Below, piece by piece: positions 31,219 through 40,729 of a DNA stretch of 52,059 nt. The notes below the pieces were generated by a model, which saw only the letters and a list, made by a program, of their open reading frames with translations, was not told the DNA's origin and did not search any database. Position 1 is the first letter of the stretch. Every line of letters begins with the position of its first letter. The stretch is from the NCBI GenBank assembly GCA_905221605.1, contig CAJNDS010000126.1:112501-164559 (forward strand). The letters are read 5' to 3'. This DNA comes from Symbiodinium natans. Taxonomy: Eukaryota; Sar; Dinophyceae; Suessiales; Symbiodiniaceae. The position numbers and the translations under genes were made by a program.

Positions 31219-32622
31219 ATGGGAGAGATGTTCGGATCGGTGTCGCTGAGTGAGCGGGATAGAGATATCGGAAGCAGTGAAGATCCTGGGACAGCTTCGT
31301 CTTCGAGGACAATAGGGATACGATGGCAACGCCCGGAGCATCAGGCCAGGGATGCAGGAGAGAGGGAACGATGTGATCGAGCACAGGCCATGATAGACTT
31401 CCTGGAGAAAGTGTTTTCCGACGCGGATAGATATCTCAAGGCCGAGACGGAGGATGGAGTGCCAGGGGTGACGACGTACTCATATCTGCCAGCTGGAACC
31501 AAGGAGCGAGAACAGGCTAGAATACACTGGATGTTGGAGGGAAATCTAGAGGTGCAGGAGGTATGGGCTAGACGGGCTATCCCCAGCCAATTCAAGGACG
31601 ATGCAGACTTCAAGAAATGGATGAGCAGTGGGATAGCTGGTGTGCGAGCGGAAGAGGCCCAGGCCAAGACGGCGAAGAAAGGAGGTAAGCGATCAGCCGT
31701 GGGATACGATGTGGATAGAATGCGAGTGCACAAGATTATGTATCTCTGGGAGGTACTACGGTGTACAAGGCGGAATCCTGAAGCATGGATAAGGGAGAAG
31801 ATCCCTCTGATAGCTGCGACTGTGACGGATGCCACGGACTACCTGGAGAGGGTGATAGCGAACTGGGATAGGCCAAGGTCGCATGGAGGGGCGACGAAGC
31901 CGCCACCCCAGGCGAGTCCTGATGCCGGGAACCTGTCGAAGGAGAAGCTGAACGACTTGATAGGGGTGCGATTGGCCAGAGGGATGGACGTGCCGGGATG
32001 TGCCATGCCCACAGCGGGCACGGGAGGAGACGTTGATACGCCATGGGCCCCTAAATTCATCGGCGCGACTGATGAAACAGAGAAGTCCTTCCAGAAGGGG
32101 AGATCATATGAGAGGATGATAGCTGGTGTGGCACCGATAGCCATCTCTGTGGGAGGGGTGTATGACGTCACGAACGGAAACAAGGACCCGTTCAGGGCTA
32201 GCTGGGGAGGGATCAGCAGAAAGAACCTAGATTGGGCGGAGATCCACATGGACGACACAGAGAAGAGCCCGTTCGATGATGCGATCAAAGGCATGATGAC
32301 ATGGTTGGCCGTGCGACCATTGAAGTATGCAATTCCACCGTCTCAGGTTGCGGAGCGGATAGCGGTCAGCCATAAGTCGAGCGAGGAGAAGCTGAAGATA
32401 TGGACGGAGGCGCAGCCCAAGATCAAGGTGATAGGCATGGCAGACGAGATTATGGGGGCCTACGAAAGCCAATACTTGAAGAGAGGAAGAGACGTGATGG
32501 AGGAATTCCGGAGAAGCGAGGGGGGAGAAAAAGGGATACGGAATGGCAGCGTCGAAGAGTTTAAAAGGAATTATGGACTCGGCCGGAATCAAACGAGAAC
32601 AAGTCGAGAAGATCAAGGGTGA
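31219..32622 (+). CDS. ORF4: 467-aa protein of unknown function after Pol
   Basis: Starts with ATG 78 nt after the Pol stop and ends 80 nt inside ORF5 in another frame. The N-terminal ~50 residues are Ser/Asp/Arg-rich; residues about 55-220 look helical and charged, followed by a Pro/Ala/Gly-rich linker near 225-250 and a mixed C-terminal half. No zinc motif, signal peptide or membrane segment was seen, so it is not envelope-like. No family recognised. Its close packing with Pol and ORF5 suggests translation from the same element RNA by reinitiation or frameshift. Confidence 0.75.
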   Translation: MGEMFGSVSLSERDRDIGSSEDPGTASSSRTIGIRWQRPEHQARDAGERERCDRAQAMIDFLEKVFSDADRYLKAETEDGVPGVTTYSYLPAGTKEREQARIHWMLEGNLEVQEVWARRAIPSQFKDDADFKKWMSSGIAGVRAEEAQAKTAKKGGKRSAVGYDVDRMRVHKIMYLWEVLRCTRRNPEAWIREKIPLIAATVTDATDYLERVIANWDRPRSHGGATKPPPQASPDAGNLSKEKLNDLIGVRLARGMDVPGCAMPTAGTGGDVDTPWAPKFIGATDETEKSFQKGRSYERMIAGVAPIAISVGGVYDVTNGNKDPFRASWGGISRKNLDWAEIHMDDTEKSPFDDAIKGMMTWLAVRPLKYAIPPSQVAERIAVSHKSSEEKLKIWTEAQPKIKVIGMADEIMGAYESQYLKRGRDVMEEFRRSEGGEKGIRNGSVEEFKRNYGLGRNQTRTSREDQG

Positions 32623-35600
32623 CGAGGAGGCAGAGTGGAGATTCCAAGAGGACCTGATAAGGAGAGCCAAAGCAGACAAGAGGGACATCGAGGACAAACC
32701 CGGAATGAGCCGAATGAGTAGGAGTTTCCGAGAGATACAACGAAGGAATGCGGCAGTAATGGGGGAAATCAACAAGAAGGTCATGTTGCAGACGTCTAAC
32801 ACCGTGAAGGGGGATCCGGCTCATGGAAGGTGGGAGCTGACGTTGATTCCTACGGGCAATCGCGATGCAGACGGAAACGAGATGATGAGGAATAGTGACG
32901 AGGAGGTGGTGCTATTGCCGATAGTGGAGCAGACAACAAGGGTGGAGAATCTAGAGAAGTGCAAGATGGTACTTGAGAGGATAGTCTCGCAGCTCGCAGA
33001 TGAGACGAGGATGGTAATGGGGATAGAAAAGGGAAAGCCAGAGGAGCTAGTTACGGCGACGGGAGTATCTAATGACTCGGTAACGACATGGACAGGTGCC
33101 ACGCTGAATGAGCTAGGAATCAAAGGAGAAGTGACCGAGATAGAAAAGCCGTACCCTGCGAATGTGTACATTGAGATGGCAAGAATAGTGGCGGAATTGG
33201 CAGCGTGGGGAGGAGATGCGTACCCAGTACAAAGGGGCGACAGGAGGAATATGAGAAGAAGCACGCAGGAGGCGATGCTAGATGGATCAGCGATCGATAG
33301 AGGAAACGGGATAGAGTATGCGCTATGGGCGGAACAACACCACGGAGGAGGGATAGCCTGGTCTAGGATCAGAAAAGAAGTCGACGAGAGATCTTTGTAT
33401 AGGCTCAGGAGAGGCGACGAGTACAGAATCGCTTACTTGTCACAGTTTTACGGGATAGAAATCACCAGCAAAATGTATAGATGTCCGAAGACCAAGGAGC
33501 TGAAGGTGGGCATCCCATTGGCAGTGAGACCCACGAGTGGAATGAGGATGCCGAGGAACGTGGCGATGCTGAAGAGTTGGGCTGGAGACAGAGTGGATGG
33601 ACAGAAAGAAGAGCGGGAATCTCTGTGGTTCAGGCTGCACCCGGCTGATCTTCCATGCACCGGATACATGGTGGTGGGTGACGCGCAGTGGCAAGAATAC
33701 GCGAAGGACGGGATAGTTTGGCCAGAGGCAGGGCATAGCGGAGTGATAGTGGAAGGATGGCATCGGGACGACATGAGGAATCCTTTGCGAGGGTCGCAGA
33801 TGACGCTCAAGGCACACTGGACGAAGTACTCTGTTGAGCCATCGGACGTGAGCAGCATACATGGGCTAGAATTTCCACAAGGAGGGATGCCAGAATGGCT
33901 ATACGACTCGCTTAGATTGGCGGCTGTGCGAGGTAGGAGAATCGGAATAGCGATAGACATGAGGATGTTCACACTAATCGGAGGCGACGTGGTGGTAACA
34001 AGAAGTGGGCGCTTCATGCTCCTCGGGCCCGTACCAATGGCATGTTGGAAAGCAGTTTGGTTCGAGGACACATACACGGCTCTGTACATGCGTGATTGCG
34101 AGCTGGACATGTTAGCCGATGAAAGAGGAGACTCACAAGTGAACAGGGATAGACTATCAAAGACATTGGGGACAGATGAATACCGGGATAGAGTGAGATG
34201 GATAATGTCGGAAATGACGGAGGAGTGCGTGCATTGCCTGGCATGCCACTGTAGAATGGCGAAAGGGATAGTGATCTGCCCGATGTGTTGCAAGCCTATG
34301 CCATCCTACCCGGACTACCTGATGGGGATGAATTTGTGGGAAATCACGGATAGAAACGCGACTATGGGAAGAAAGACGATGTGGAAGACCAAGCTACAGG
34401 AAGCCCTCGACCGCGCAGGGATTAAAATCCCGTTCAGAATGGTGGCCGAAAGGATAGACATGATAGAACGGGACGTGGTGGCAGGGATACTGGCGAGCTT
34501 GAACCCCGCAGAAGACTGGTACTTAGGTTTTAGGGCTGGATTGTGGCCTGAGTACGAGATCGCAGCGTCACGACCGGGGGTATACAGGTTCGCTATGGAA
34601 GAGGCGGCGATTCATGCGATGATGTTGGATAGAGAGCTGGCAACATCGTTCGGGAAGATTCTGAACTTCGAGTACAAGCAGAGTGGCACAGATCACTCGG
34701 GAATAGTGGATGCGTCAGATTTCCAGCAAGCCCTTGAGACGGTTGCGGCACGCGCTGTAGTGACAGCGAGGCAGAGGTTCTTCTCCATGCATGCAGGGTG
34801 TCTGAGGAGAGGAGGACAGTTTATGAGTTATCAGCTGCTGATAGCTATGGCCGCAGGTTTTAACTCGCCGTTATGGGGGAACAACGCTTGGGCGAAAAGC
34901 ACGAGGGACATGATGGTGCAGACTGCAAATGGTTGTCTGGAGATCATGGAGAGGATAGTTGCAGAAACAAAGCGAGATCCCACTCAACCCATGGCGAAGC
35001 ACATGAAGTTTGACACCGAAGGGATACCATTCAACGCGACATGGGGAGAGATTAAGGGGAAGAAGAACAAGCTTCATGGATATAGCCATGCTGCTGGATC
35101 TGCTATTCGGAACCTAGGGCTACGAAGGGAGAGATCGGAGACAGGGCCGGTGAATGAGGTATACTGGTGCTCAGTACCGATGGGAGGAATGATGATGAAC
35201 TGGGCTTCGATGGGAGTAGCCGGACATTCTCGTGACGAGGCGCAGCCGGAGGCGCGTGCGGCTAATGCGGGCACGGCATATCCAATTGCCGGGGTAAGCC
35301 TAGTGGAGCTGAACGAGAAGGGGTGGCCAAGAAGGATAGAATCGAAAGGTACGAGAACCGTCGATGTGGAGCTTAGGGACGAGACGGGGAAGAGACAAGA
35401 GCCACTGACCAGGGCAGAAAGTTCGAGTCCAATCCAACTGAAAGAGAGAGGTGGGGCGAGAGCCGATGGTGCTGAGCCCAAAGCGAGGACCCGATCACCT
35501 CTGGATAGGGAGAGAAGGGATATCATCAGGTGGCCGAAGTACGCCATGAGTGATGATAGTTCGGTGAGAAGCTCATCACGCGGATGGGGAAAAGGGCGGG

Positions 35601-35965
35601 ATAGGGATAGAGCCGATGATCGAGGAGGCAGATACGGATGGATGCCAACTGTACCCAGGTTTGCGGAAGGGACGAAGATGGTGGATAGAGGAAGAGGAAA
35701 GGGCTCTCTGCTAGAGAGAACTCGGGCACAAAGAGGTGGCCACGTCACTGGTCCCGAAACAGAAGACGAGTCAGCGATGAGCGAAGCGCTCAACCCGGAA
35801 TTCAGAGGCACTGAGACGACATCAACCAACCGGGCAAACATGGGCGTTGAGACGGGTGACGATGCAAGTGATGCATCTGCGGGTGATCCTGTGAAAGGAA
35901 AGGGAAAGCATGGAAGGCCGCTGATGTGGAGACCGCGACGTGATCGCCAAAGAGATGAGGCCTGA
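32543..35965 (+). CDS. ORF5: 1140-aa protein, zinc-ribbon-like, weakly KptA/ART-like
   Basis: Starts inside ORF4 (+1 frame relative to it) and ends about 810 nt before the 3' LTR. Residues 562-583 contain CVHCLACHC...ICPMCC, a Cys-rich zinc-ribbon-like site. Residues about 370-500 weakly resemble the ADP-ribosyltransferase-fold RNA 2'-phosphotransferase (KptA/Tpt1) family: a GYMVVGD...GIVWPEAGHSG stretch where 'HGT...GL...R..VH' would be, and RRIGIAIDMRMF...SGRFMLLGPVP where the family has 'v.l.iD...m..G..f..s.NGv.l...vp'. The HGT triad itself is not kept. The C-terminal ~210 residues are basic and Arg/Ser/Gly-rich, probably disordered and nucleic-acid binding. No membrane segment, so not an envelope gene. 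Function otherwise unknown. Confidence 0.7.
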   Translation: MAASKSLKGIMDSAGIKREQVEKIKGDEEAEWRFQEDLIRRAKADKRDIEDKPGMSRMSRSFREIQRRNAAVMGEINKKVMLQTSNTVKGDPAHGRWELTLIPTGNRDADGNEMMRNSDEEVVLLPIVEQTTRVENLEKCKMVLERIVSQLADETRMVMGIEKGKPEELVTATGVSNDSVTTWTGATLNELGIKGEVTEIEKPYPANVYIEMARIVAELAAWGGDAYPVQRGDRRNMRRSTQEAMLDGSAIDRGNGIEYALWAEQHHGGGIAWSRIRKEVDERSLYRLRRGDEYRIAYLSQFYGIEITSKMYRCPKTKELKVGIPLAVRPTSGMRMPRNVAMLKSWAGDRVDGQKEERESLWFRLHPADLPCTGYMVVGDAQWQEYAKDGIVWPEAGHSGVIVEGWHRDDMRNPLRGSQMTLKAHWTKYSVEPSDVSSIHGLEFPQGGMPEWLYDSLRLAAVRGRRIGIAIDMRMFTLIGGDVVVTRSGRFMLLGPVPMACWKAVWFEDTYTALYMRDCELDMLADERGDSQVNRDRLSKTLGTDEYRDRVRWIMSEMTEECVHCLACHCRMAKGIVICPMCCKPMPSYPDYLMGMNLWEITDRNATMGRKTMWKTKLQEALDRAGIKIPFRMVAERIDMIERDVVAGILASLNPAEDWYLGFRAGLWPEYEIAASRPGVYRFAMEEAAIHAMMLDRELATSFGKILNFEYKQSGTDHSGIVDASDFQQALETVAARAVVTARQRFFSMHAGCLRRGGQFMSYQLLIAMAAGFNSPLWGNNAWAKSTRDMMVQTANGCLEIMERIVAETKRDPTQPMAKHMKFDTEGIPFNATWGEIKGKKNKLHGYSHAAGSAIRNLGLRRERSETGPVNEVYWCSVPMGGMMMNWASMGVAGHSRDEAQPEARAANAGTAYPIAGVSLVELNEKGWPRRIESKGTRTVDVELRDETGKRQEPLTRAESSSPIQLKERGGARADGAEPKARTRSPLDRERRDIIRWPKYAMSDDSSVRSSSRGWGKGRDRDRADDRGGRYGWMPTVPRFAEGTKMVDRGRGKGSLLERTRAQRGGHVTGPETEDESAMSEALNPEFRGTETTSTNRANMGVETGDDASDASAGDPVKGKGKHGRPLMWRPRRDRQRDEA

Positions 35966-36774
35966 TGAAATGGCGACAAGCGGGGATAGGACGAAGGCAC
36001 AAAGCTGCCTAGTCACCAATGGCTCGGCGTGAGGGATAGAATGGGACATGCAAAGTCATGTGCCCGGGCCATGGCTGGTGGCGCACGCGGGGGGATAGAG
36101 CGGATGGATGGCGCAGGATGAGATGAGTGGGTGAACGGCTGTCGTGAGACTCTGGTGCAGGGCTTGGCTAGCCACCAATAAGACCCTGCGGCGGAAGCTT
36201 CTGGGAAGGCCTGGCTCGCCACCAATAAGACATTCACATGAAAAGATCAAAAGATGAAGCTGTGGAGAGGAGAAAAGATCAGGATGGGCATGGCTAACCA
36301 CCAGTGAGCCCCCACGGAGAAGATCGCTTACAAGAATGAAGGGATAGAAGCGTGGGAACTACGATGACGTCGAGGGGTACTGATTAAGAGTGAGGCCTTA
36401 CCCAGGATAGTTATGGAGAAGATGAACTGAGTCGGAATGCATAATGGATAGAAGCGACGCTCGATTTTCCTGGAATGCGAAGGATAGACAATTTTACTAC
36501 GCGGAATAGGCACGAGGGCACGAAGTGTAGCCGAGAGCCACGGACTGGTGGTTTGTGCTACTGCGATGAATGTCGAGGTTAGCGGATGGCGGTGTTGCTC
36601 CCGAGGATAGCCGGAGTGATCGCCGTAATCGCGGGTGGTGGTGGGCGCCCTAAAGGGGCTGGCGATCAGGTCGACTATGCCTCCTGCGTTCTTGTTTTTG
36701 CCTGAAGCTAACCGGGATAGAAGTCGCGAATTCATCGATTTTCTGACCGCTGAGTGCGTCCCGAAAACGGGGGG
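35966..36774 (+). other. 3' noncoding region of the element with degenerate direct repeats
   Basis: No ORF of note. A 21-bp motif TTGGCTAGCCACCAATAAGAC occurs at 36164-36184 and, with few changes, at 36211-36231 and 36290-36309; a weaker relative lies near 36010. Nine GATAG motifs occur here with no CTATC found, although the region is noncoding. It may hold RNA-level signals (packaging, 3'-end formation). Confidence 0.6.
36763..36774 (+). promoter_or_regulatory. Polypurine tract
   Basis: GAAAACGGGGGG directly abuts the 3' LTR start (TGTTTA). One C interrupts an otherwise purine run. Plus-strand DNA synthesis would start here after RNase H cleavage. Confidence 0.75.
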
Positions 36775-37460
36775 TGTTTAGCACAAAGAGGTCAAGTCAA
36801 TTTCATGGGGTGCGAACTTAGCTTGTACAATGATTTCGGGTTTGGGCCTGGGATAGATGCCGACCTCCTCGTGGACGAGCCTGGATAGCATATGGACTTC
36901 GTGTCCGTTCGCAGCCGCGAGCTGCTCAAGAAGGGCCCTTCTTAGTATCGTAGCAGCCAGATTTGTACAGTTTTCGCCCCCGTGGATAGTGTCCCTGTAC
37001 GTTGTGGATCTGATTAGCCAACTCGCAGCCGGAGGCCAGAGGAGCTAAAAGGATCGAGCGTTGACGAGGGATAGATCCTTCCCTAACCTTTGGGATAGTT
37101 GTCTGTCCTCTTTACAACTCATAGCCGGAGGCCGGAGGATACTGAGGGCAGGTGGCTGTTCAGGTGAATATCGGGATAGGTGTACAACACGCAGCCGGAC
37201 GGCTAGTGGATACATCTAGAGCGATAGGTTACCACCCCCTGGAGATAGCAACTCTGGGGATCCTTCCGATAGTTAACGTCGGGAGTGGCTCGGAACGATT
37301 GGCTAGCTACCTTGAGTTCCCCGTTGACAGGGATACTGTTACTTCTGGTGCAACATTACAACCTACAACTGTAAATATACAACTTCTTTCTCCTCGTGTG
37401 GCCTGAGCTAGTTACTGGAACGGGTTGCGCAAGTTTTCATTGGTTTGGACACTTCGCACA
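36775..37460 (+). repeat. 3' LTR
   Basis: 686 bp, same ends and, by eye, same sequence as the 5' LTR, including the GATAG and GCAGCCGGAGGCC-like motifs. It is followed directly by the CCTGA duplication. Confidence 0.95.
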
Positions 37461-37465
37461 CCTGA
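37461..37465 (+). repeat. Target-site duplication, right copy (CCTGA)
   Basis: Exact match to 1941-1945; marks the right insertion boundary. Confidence 0.9.
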
Positions 37466-37481
37466 AGACCCCCAAACCCTA

Positions 37482-38200
37482 AACCCTAAACCCTAACCCC
37501 TAAACCCTAAACCCTAAATCCTAAACCCTAAACCCTAAACCCGAAGCCGCCTCCGTGAAATTCTGAGGCTGAGGATGAGGGTGTGGGTTTGGAGCCGTGT
37601 TTTGCTGGGGCCGTGGTCCAGGTTTGGAGATGTGCGGGCTTTGAATGGATTGAAGATCTTAGGATTTAGGTTTTAGGGTTCAGAAATTCAACCCTAAACC
37701 TTTACTACGTTTTAGGGTTACTTTCGGCCCAGGATTTGTGGCTTTCAACTTGGGACCTCCAACCCTAAACCCCTGAAACACCAAAAGGCCTAAACCCCTA
37801 AACCCGAAACCCTAAACCCTGAACCCGAAATCCTAAACCCGAAACCCTAAACCCTGAACCCTAAACCCTAAACCCTAATCCCAAGTAGGGCTTAGGGGAG
37901 TCGGGACTCCAGTGACCTGTGTAGTCCCCTCAGTCAGGGGGTTCCGGAACAAAGGCCAGCTTTAGGGTTCAGGGTCTCGGGTTTGGGGTTCAGGGTTTAG
38001 GGTTTAGGGTTTGGGGTTTGGGGTTTAGGGTTTGGGGTTTAGGGTTTCGGCCTCTTGAAACTCCTTGCATGGAGTTTCAGTGGACCCTAAATTCTGAACT
38101 CTCGATTAACCTGAAAAACAGCCCAGACTTCAAGCCTAAACCCTAAACCCGAAATCCTAGACCCTAGACCCTAAACCCTTAACCCTAAACCCTATGCTTG
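37482..38200. repeat. Telomere-type repeat cluster, both orientations
   Basis: CCCTAAA blocks near 37482-37545, 37795-37885 and 38135-38195, and a TTTAGGG block at 37965-38050, with short unique spacers. Variants CCCGAAA and CCCCAAA are frequent. No gene seen in the spacers. Confidence 0.85.
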
Positions 38201-38319
38201 AAACCGTAAGAGATGGAGGACAAGTAAACCCCCAACACCTAAACTGTGGGCCTTCAAAGCCCCTAAACACCAAGGCAGTAAGGCCCTGAGAGCCAAATGA
38301 AACCGTAAGGACCTGAAGC

Positions 38320-38585
38320 CCGATTAGGGTTTAGGATTTTAGGATTCTAGGGTTTAGGTTTAGGGTCTTAGGGTTAGTGTTTTTAGGGTTTCGGTTTAGG
38401 GTTTTAAGGTTTGAGGGTTTGAGGGTTTTTGGGCTCTAGGGGTTTTAGGGGTTTTAGGGGTTTTATTGGTTTTAGGGGTTTTAGGGGTTTAGGGGCTTTA
38501 ATTAGGGGTTTTAGGGGTTTTAGGAGTTTTAGGCGTCTTAGGGGTTTGAGGGGTTTCAGGGGTTTTAGAGGTTTTAGGGAAGCCC
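38320..38585 (+). repeat. Degenerate TTTTAGGGG minisatellite
   Basis: Repeated TTTTAGGGG/TTTAGGGG units, i.e. telomere-unit variants with longer T and G runs. The Gly-Phe-Arg-repeating open frame through it (38429-38710) is a by-product of the repeat. Confidence 0.8.
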
Positions 38586-38690
38586 CTGAAACCCGAAAGC
38601 CCTCAGCTCAAGTCCCGAGGTCTAATTCGGGTGACCCGGAGCTGAGAAATCAGGAGAGAAAGGCGGGTCTCGGGGATTTCTGGCCTTTGG

Positions 38691-38791
38691 CTTACTTCTC
38701 CAACAGCTGAACTTTACACTTTTTGGGTTCCCTTACTTAGTAGGAATAATAAAGTTTAACCTTTTTTCCCCTTGGTTATTGGAGAAGTAAG
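38691..38791. mobile_element. MITE-like element, 101 bp, 13-bp inverted termini
   Basis: CTTACTTCTCCAA at 38691-38703 and its exact reverse complement at 38779-38791 bound a 101-bp AT-richer segment. TTGG occurs on both outer sides (38687-38690, 38792-38795) as a possible 4-bp target duplication. Non-coding; superfamily not assigned. Confidence 0.45.
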
Positions 38792-38795
38792 TTGG

Positions 38796-40069
38796 GGTTA
38801 GACCCTCAGCCCGAAACTCCAAGCCCTAAACCCCATGGGGCTTTTGGGTTGAGAGAGTGCTTTAGGTTTTTGGGCCGAGGGCGTTAGGGCCCTGAGGATT
38901 TTTGGGGGGGCTCGGGGGCTTTAGCGTTTGGGGTTCTAGGGTTGTAGGGTTCTAGGGTTCTAGGCTTCTAGGCTGCTAGATTTCTAGGGTGCTAGGGTTT
39001 AGGGTTTACGGCTTGAGACGGCACTTTTTGCTTTTGTTGGCCTTCGGAGTTTTGAGACTCTGGGCTTTGGGGCTGTAGAGAGGGGAGGGGGGGGGGGGGG
39101 GCGTAGGGCTGAGGGTTTAGGGTCGAGGGGCCTTCGTTTGCTGCTTCGGGTCCAACCCCTCAGCCCTTCTCTCAAGACCCACCACCAGCCAAAACATCTT
39201 TCCACTATACCCATCCAGATTCTTCAGCCCCTCAGGCTCTAAACCCCGAATATGAGGGAGATTGAGTGGGGTTTGAAGAAATATTCGGAAGAAGGTGGCT
39301 GCACCAGCAATAGCATGCGCCTTCGGTACCTGAAAGTCCATGACCCCATCACTTAATTAGGCCGTTAAGGTGGCCACGGGGACTTGTAGTAGCCCCTTGA
39401 CAGAGGGCTTAGGGTCCAGGACCATATATAGAGCCCTTATTCAAGAGGCTGTTGCTGTTACTATCAAGGGGGATCATCCTAACCCATGGCTCCTCAAAAA
39501 ACAGAAACCCTAAACCCTGAGCACGACCCTAAAGTCCTAAAATCCTAAGCCACTCATTTCCTGAATCCTGGATCCTAAATTCTCAACCGGGACCACCAGA
39601 ACCCGGAAACTGGCGACCTGGTTCAGGGTTGAAGGGACCCGAAACCCGAACCCCTAAACCACTAAACCACTAAACCCCTAAACCCCTAAACCCTATATAA
39701 ACCCCTAACCCAAAATTCTGGCCCAGGCGGTGTGAGCAACACTCGCCGAGTGGGCGGCTTTCCTGAGAGCCTCACCTGGGGCAGTTGCAAGAGGCGGAGT
39801 TCTCAAAGTTGGGAGGATGTCTGGGTTTAGGGGTTAGGGGTTTAGGGTTTAGGGTTTAGGGGTTTAGGGTTTCGGGTTTCGGGTTTAGGGTTTAGTAAGG
39901 GTTCCTTGGAATAGAACCTGTTGAAAGCAGTGAGGTTTTTGTAGGGGCCCCCACACACATCCCCTAAGGCAAGGTCTTGGCGAATCCCCAAACCATGTCT
40001 CTACTTTGCCAGAAGAGGCCCCCGAATCGTGAGAATGAGCCTGCCTCACAGAAACTCTGAGAGAGAGAA

Positions 40070-40105
<36 letters not shown>

Positions 40106-40310
40106 CAGAAACACACGGATGCTGCACTTGAGCGCCTGCGCGCAATGTACCCCCAAGCCTCGGGATGAACCGAAGTTGAATCCTTCAACGCTACTTCTCA
40201 GGCTCAAGGTTAGGGTTCAGGGTCTTTCTTTTCCCGCCAAGTAGAGGGCTTCGGGTTTCGGCTACAGGGTTTCAAGAGTTCTGTTTCACTCAGAACAGGC
40301 GCAAATTGGG
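38796..40310. other. Flank segment without a supported gene
   Basis: Mixed unique sequence with TTTAGGG-like tracts (38985-39010, 39825-39897 on +; 39640-39715 CCCTAAA), a poly-G run near 39087-39101, and a pure (AG)n microsatellite at about 40069-40102. Several open frames on both strands are low complexity (Ser-Leu or Arg-Glu repeats from the microsatellite) and are not believable genes. Confidence 0.5.
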
Positions 40311-40317
40311 GTGTTAA

Positions 40318-40510
40318 CCACCAACCCGTGGTTCACCCACCATGGTTCACCCACCAAAAACAGCCCACCCCACCGAAAACCCCTGGTTCACCCACCAACA
40401 CCCCTGGTTCACACACCAAACCCCTGGTTCATCAACCAAAACCCCGAGTTCGCCCACCAAGATTGGCCCACCAACAAGGACCCACCAAGAAGGACCCACC
40501 AAAGAAAGGG
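40318..40510 (+). repeat. GGTTCACCCACCAAAACCCCT minisatellite, left arm
   Basis: About eight degenerate units containing GGTTCACCCACCA, then ACCCACCAAGAAGGACCCACC. The reverse complement of this array occurs at 40970-41095, forming a large inverted repeat with a roughly 460-bp spacer. Confidence 0.75.
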
Positions 40511-40729
40511 CAGTGCCCCACCACAAAGGTTGGCCCGGGAGAGCCTACCGCAGCCCCTGCCCTCCCCTCCCTTTCCTTCCTTTTTCTCTGAAGGGCCCGA
40601 ACCTGCGGCAGGGCGGGGCCCCCACTTTGGCCAGAGGGGAGAGGCCCAACACCCCAATGGCTCTGCCAGCCCGACCCAACCCCGCCCTGCAAGGACCCAC
40701 CACGAAGGTTTCAGATCCTGCCCACATGA

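Larger units (their letters stand above)
1946..37460 (+). mobile_element. Giant Ty1/copia-type LTR retrotransposon (assembled with an internal duplication)
   Basis: Two 686-bp LTRs beginning TGTTTA and ending CGCACA flank an interior with Gag, aspartic protease, integrase, reverse transcriptase and RNase H in copia order (integrase before RT). The ends carry an exact 5-bp target-site duplication. As assembled it spans 35.5 kb, but 6932-19459 recurs as 19560-32101 around a 100-N gap; removing that overlap gives about 22.9 kb, which is still very large for a copia element. It also encodes modules unusual for the superfamily: a large coiled-coil ORF1, a methyltransferase-like domain, an oxygenase-like domain, and two ORFs downstream of RNase H. 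LTRs look identical by eye, implying recent insertion. The + strand is purine-rich and saturated with GATAG, unlike the flanks. Confidence 0.95.

Noticed and set aside
32543-35965. ORF5 as an envelope gene (endogenous-retrovirus-like element)
   Set aside because: No signal peptide, furin-like site or transmembrane segment is visible.
1946-37460. A natural tandem array of two elements sharing LTRs
   Set aside because: There is no internal LTR, ORF1 or ORF5 copy, and the repeat boundaries coincide with the N gap, so contig overlap is simpler.
38429-38710. Gly-Phe-Arg repeat protein
   Set aside because: By-product of the TTTTAGGGG repeat.
40029-40244. Arg-Glu repeat ORF
   Set aside because: Encoded by an (AG)n microsatellite.
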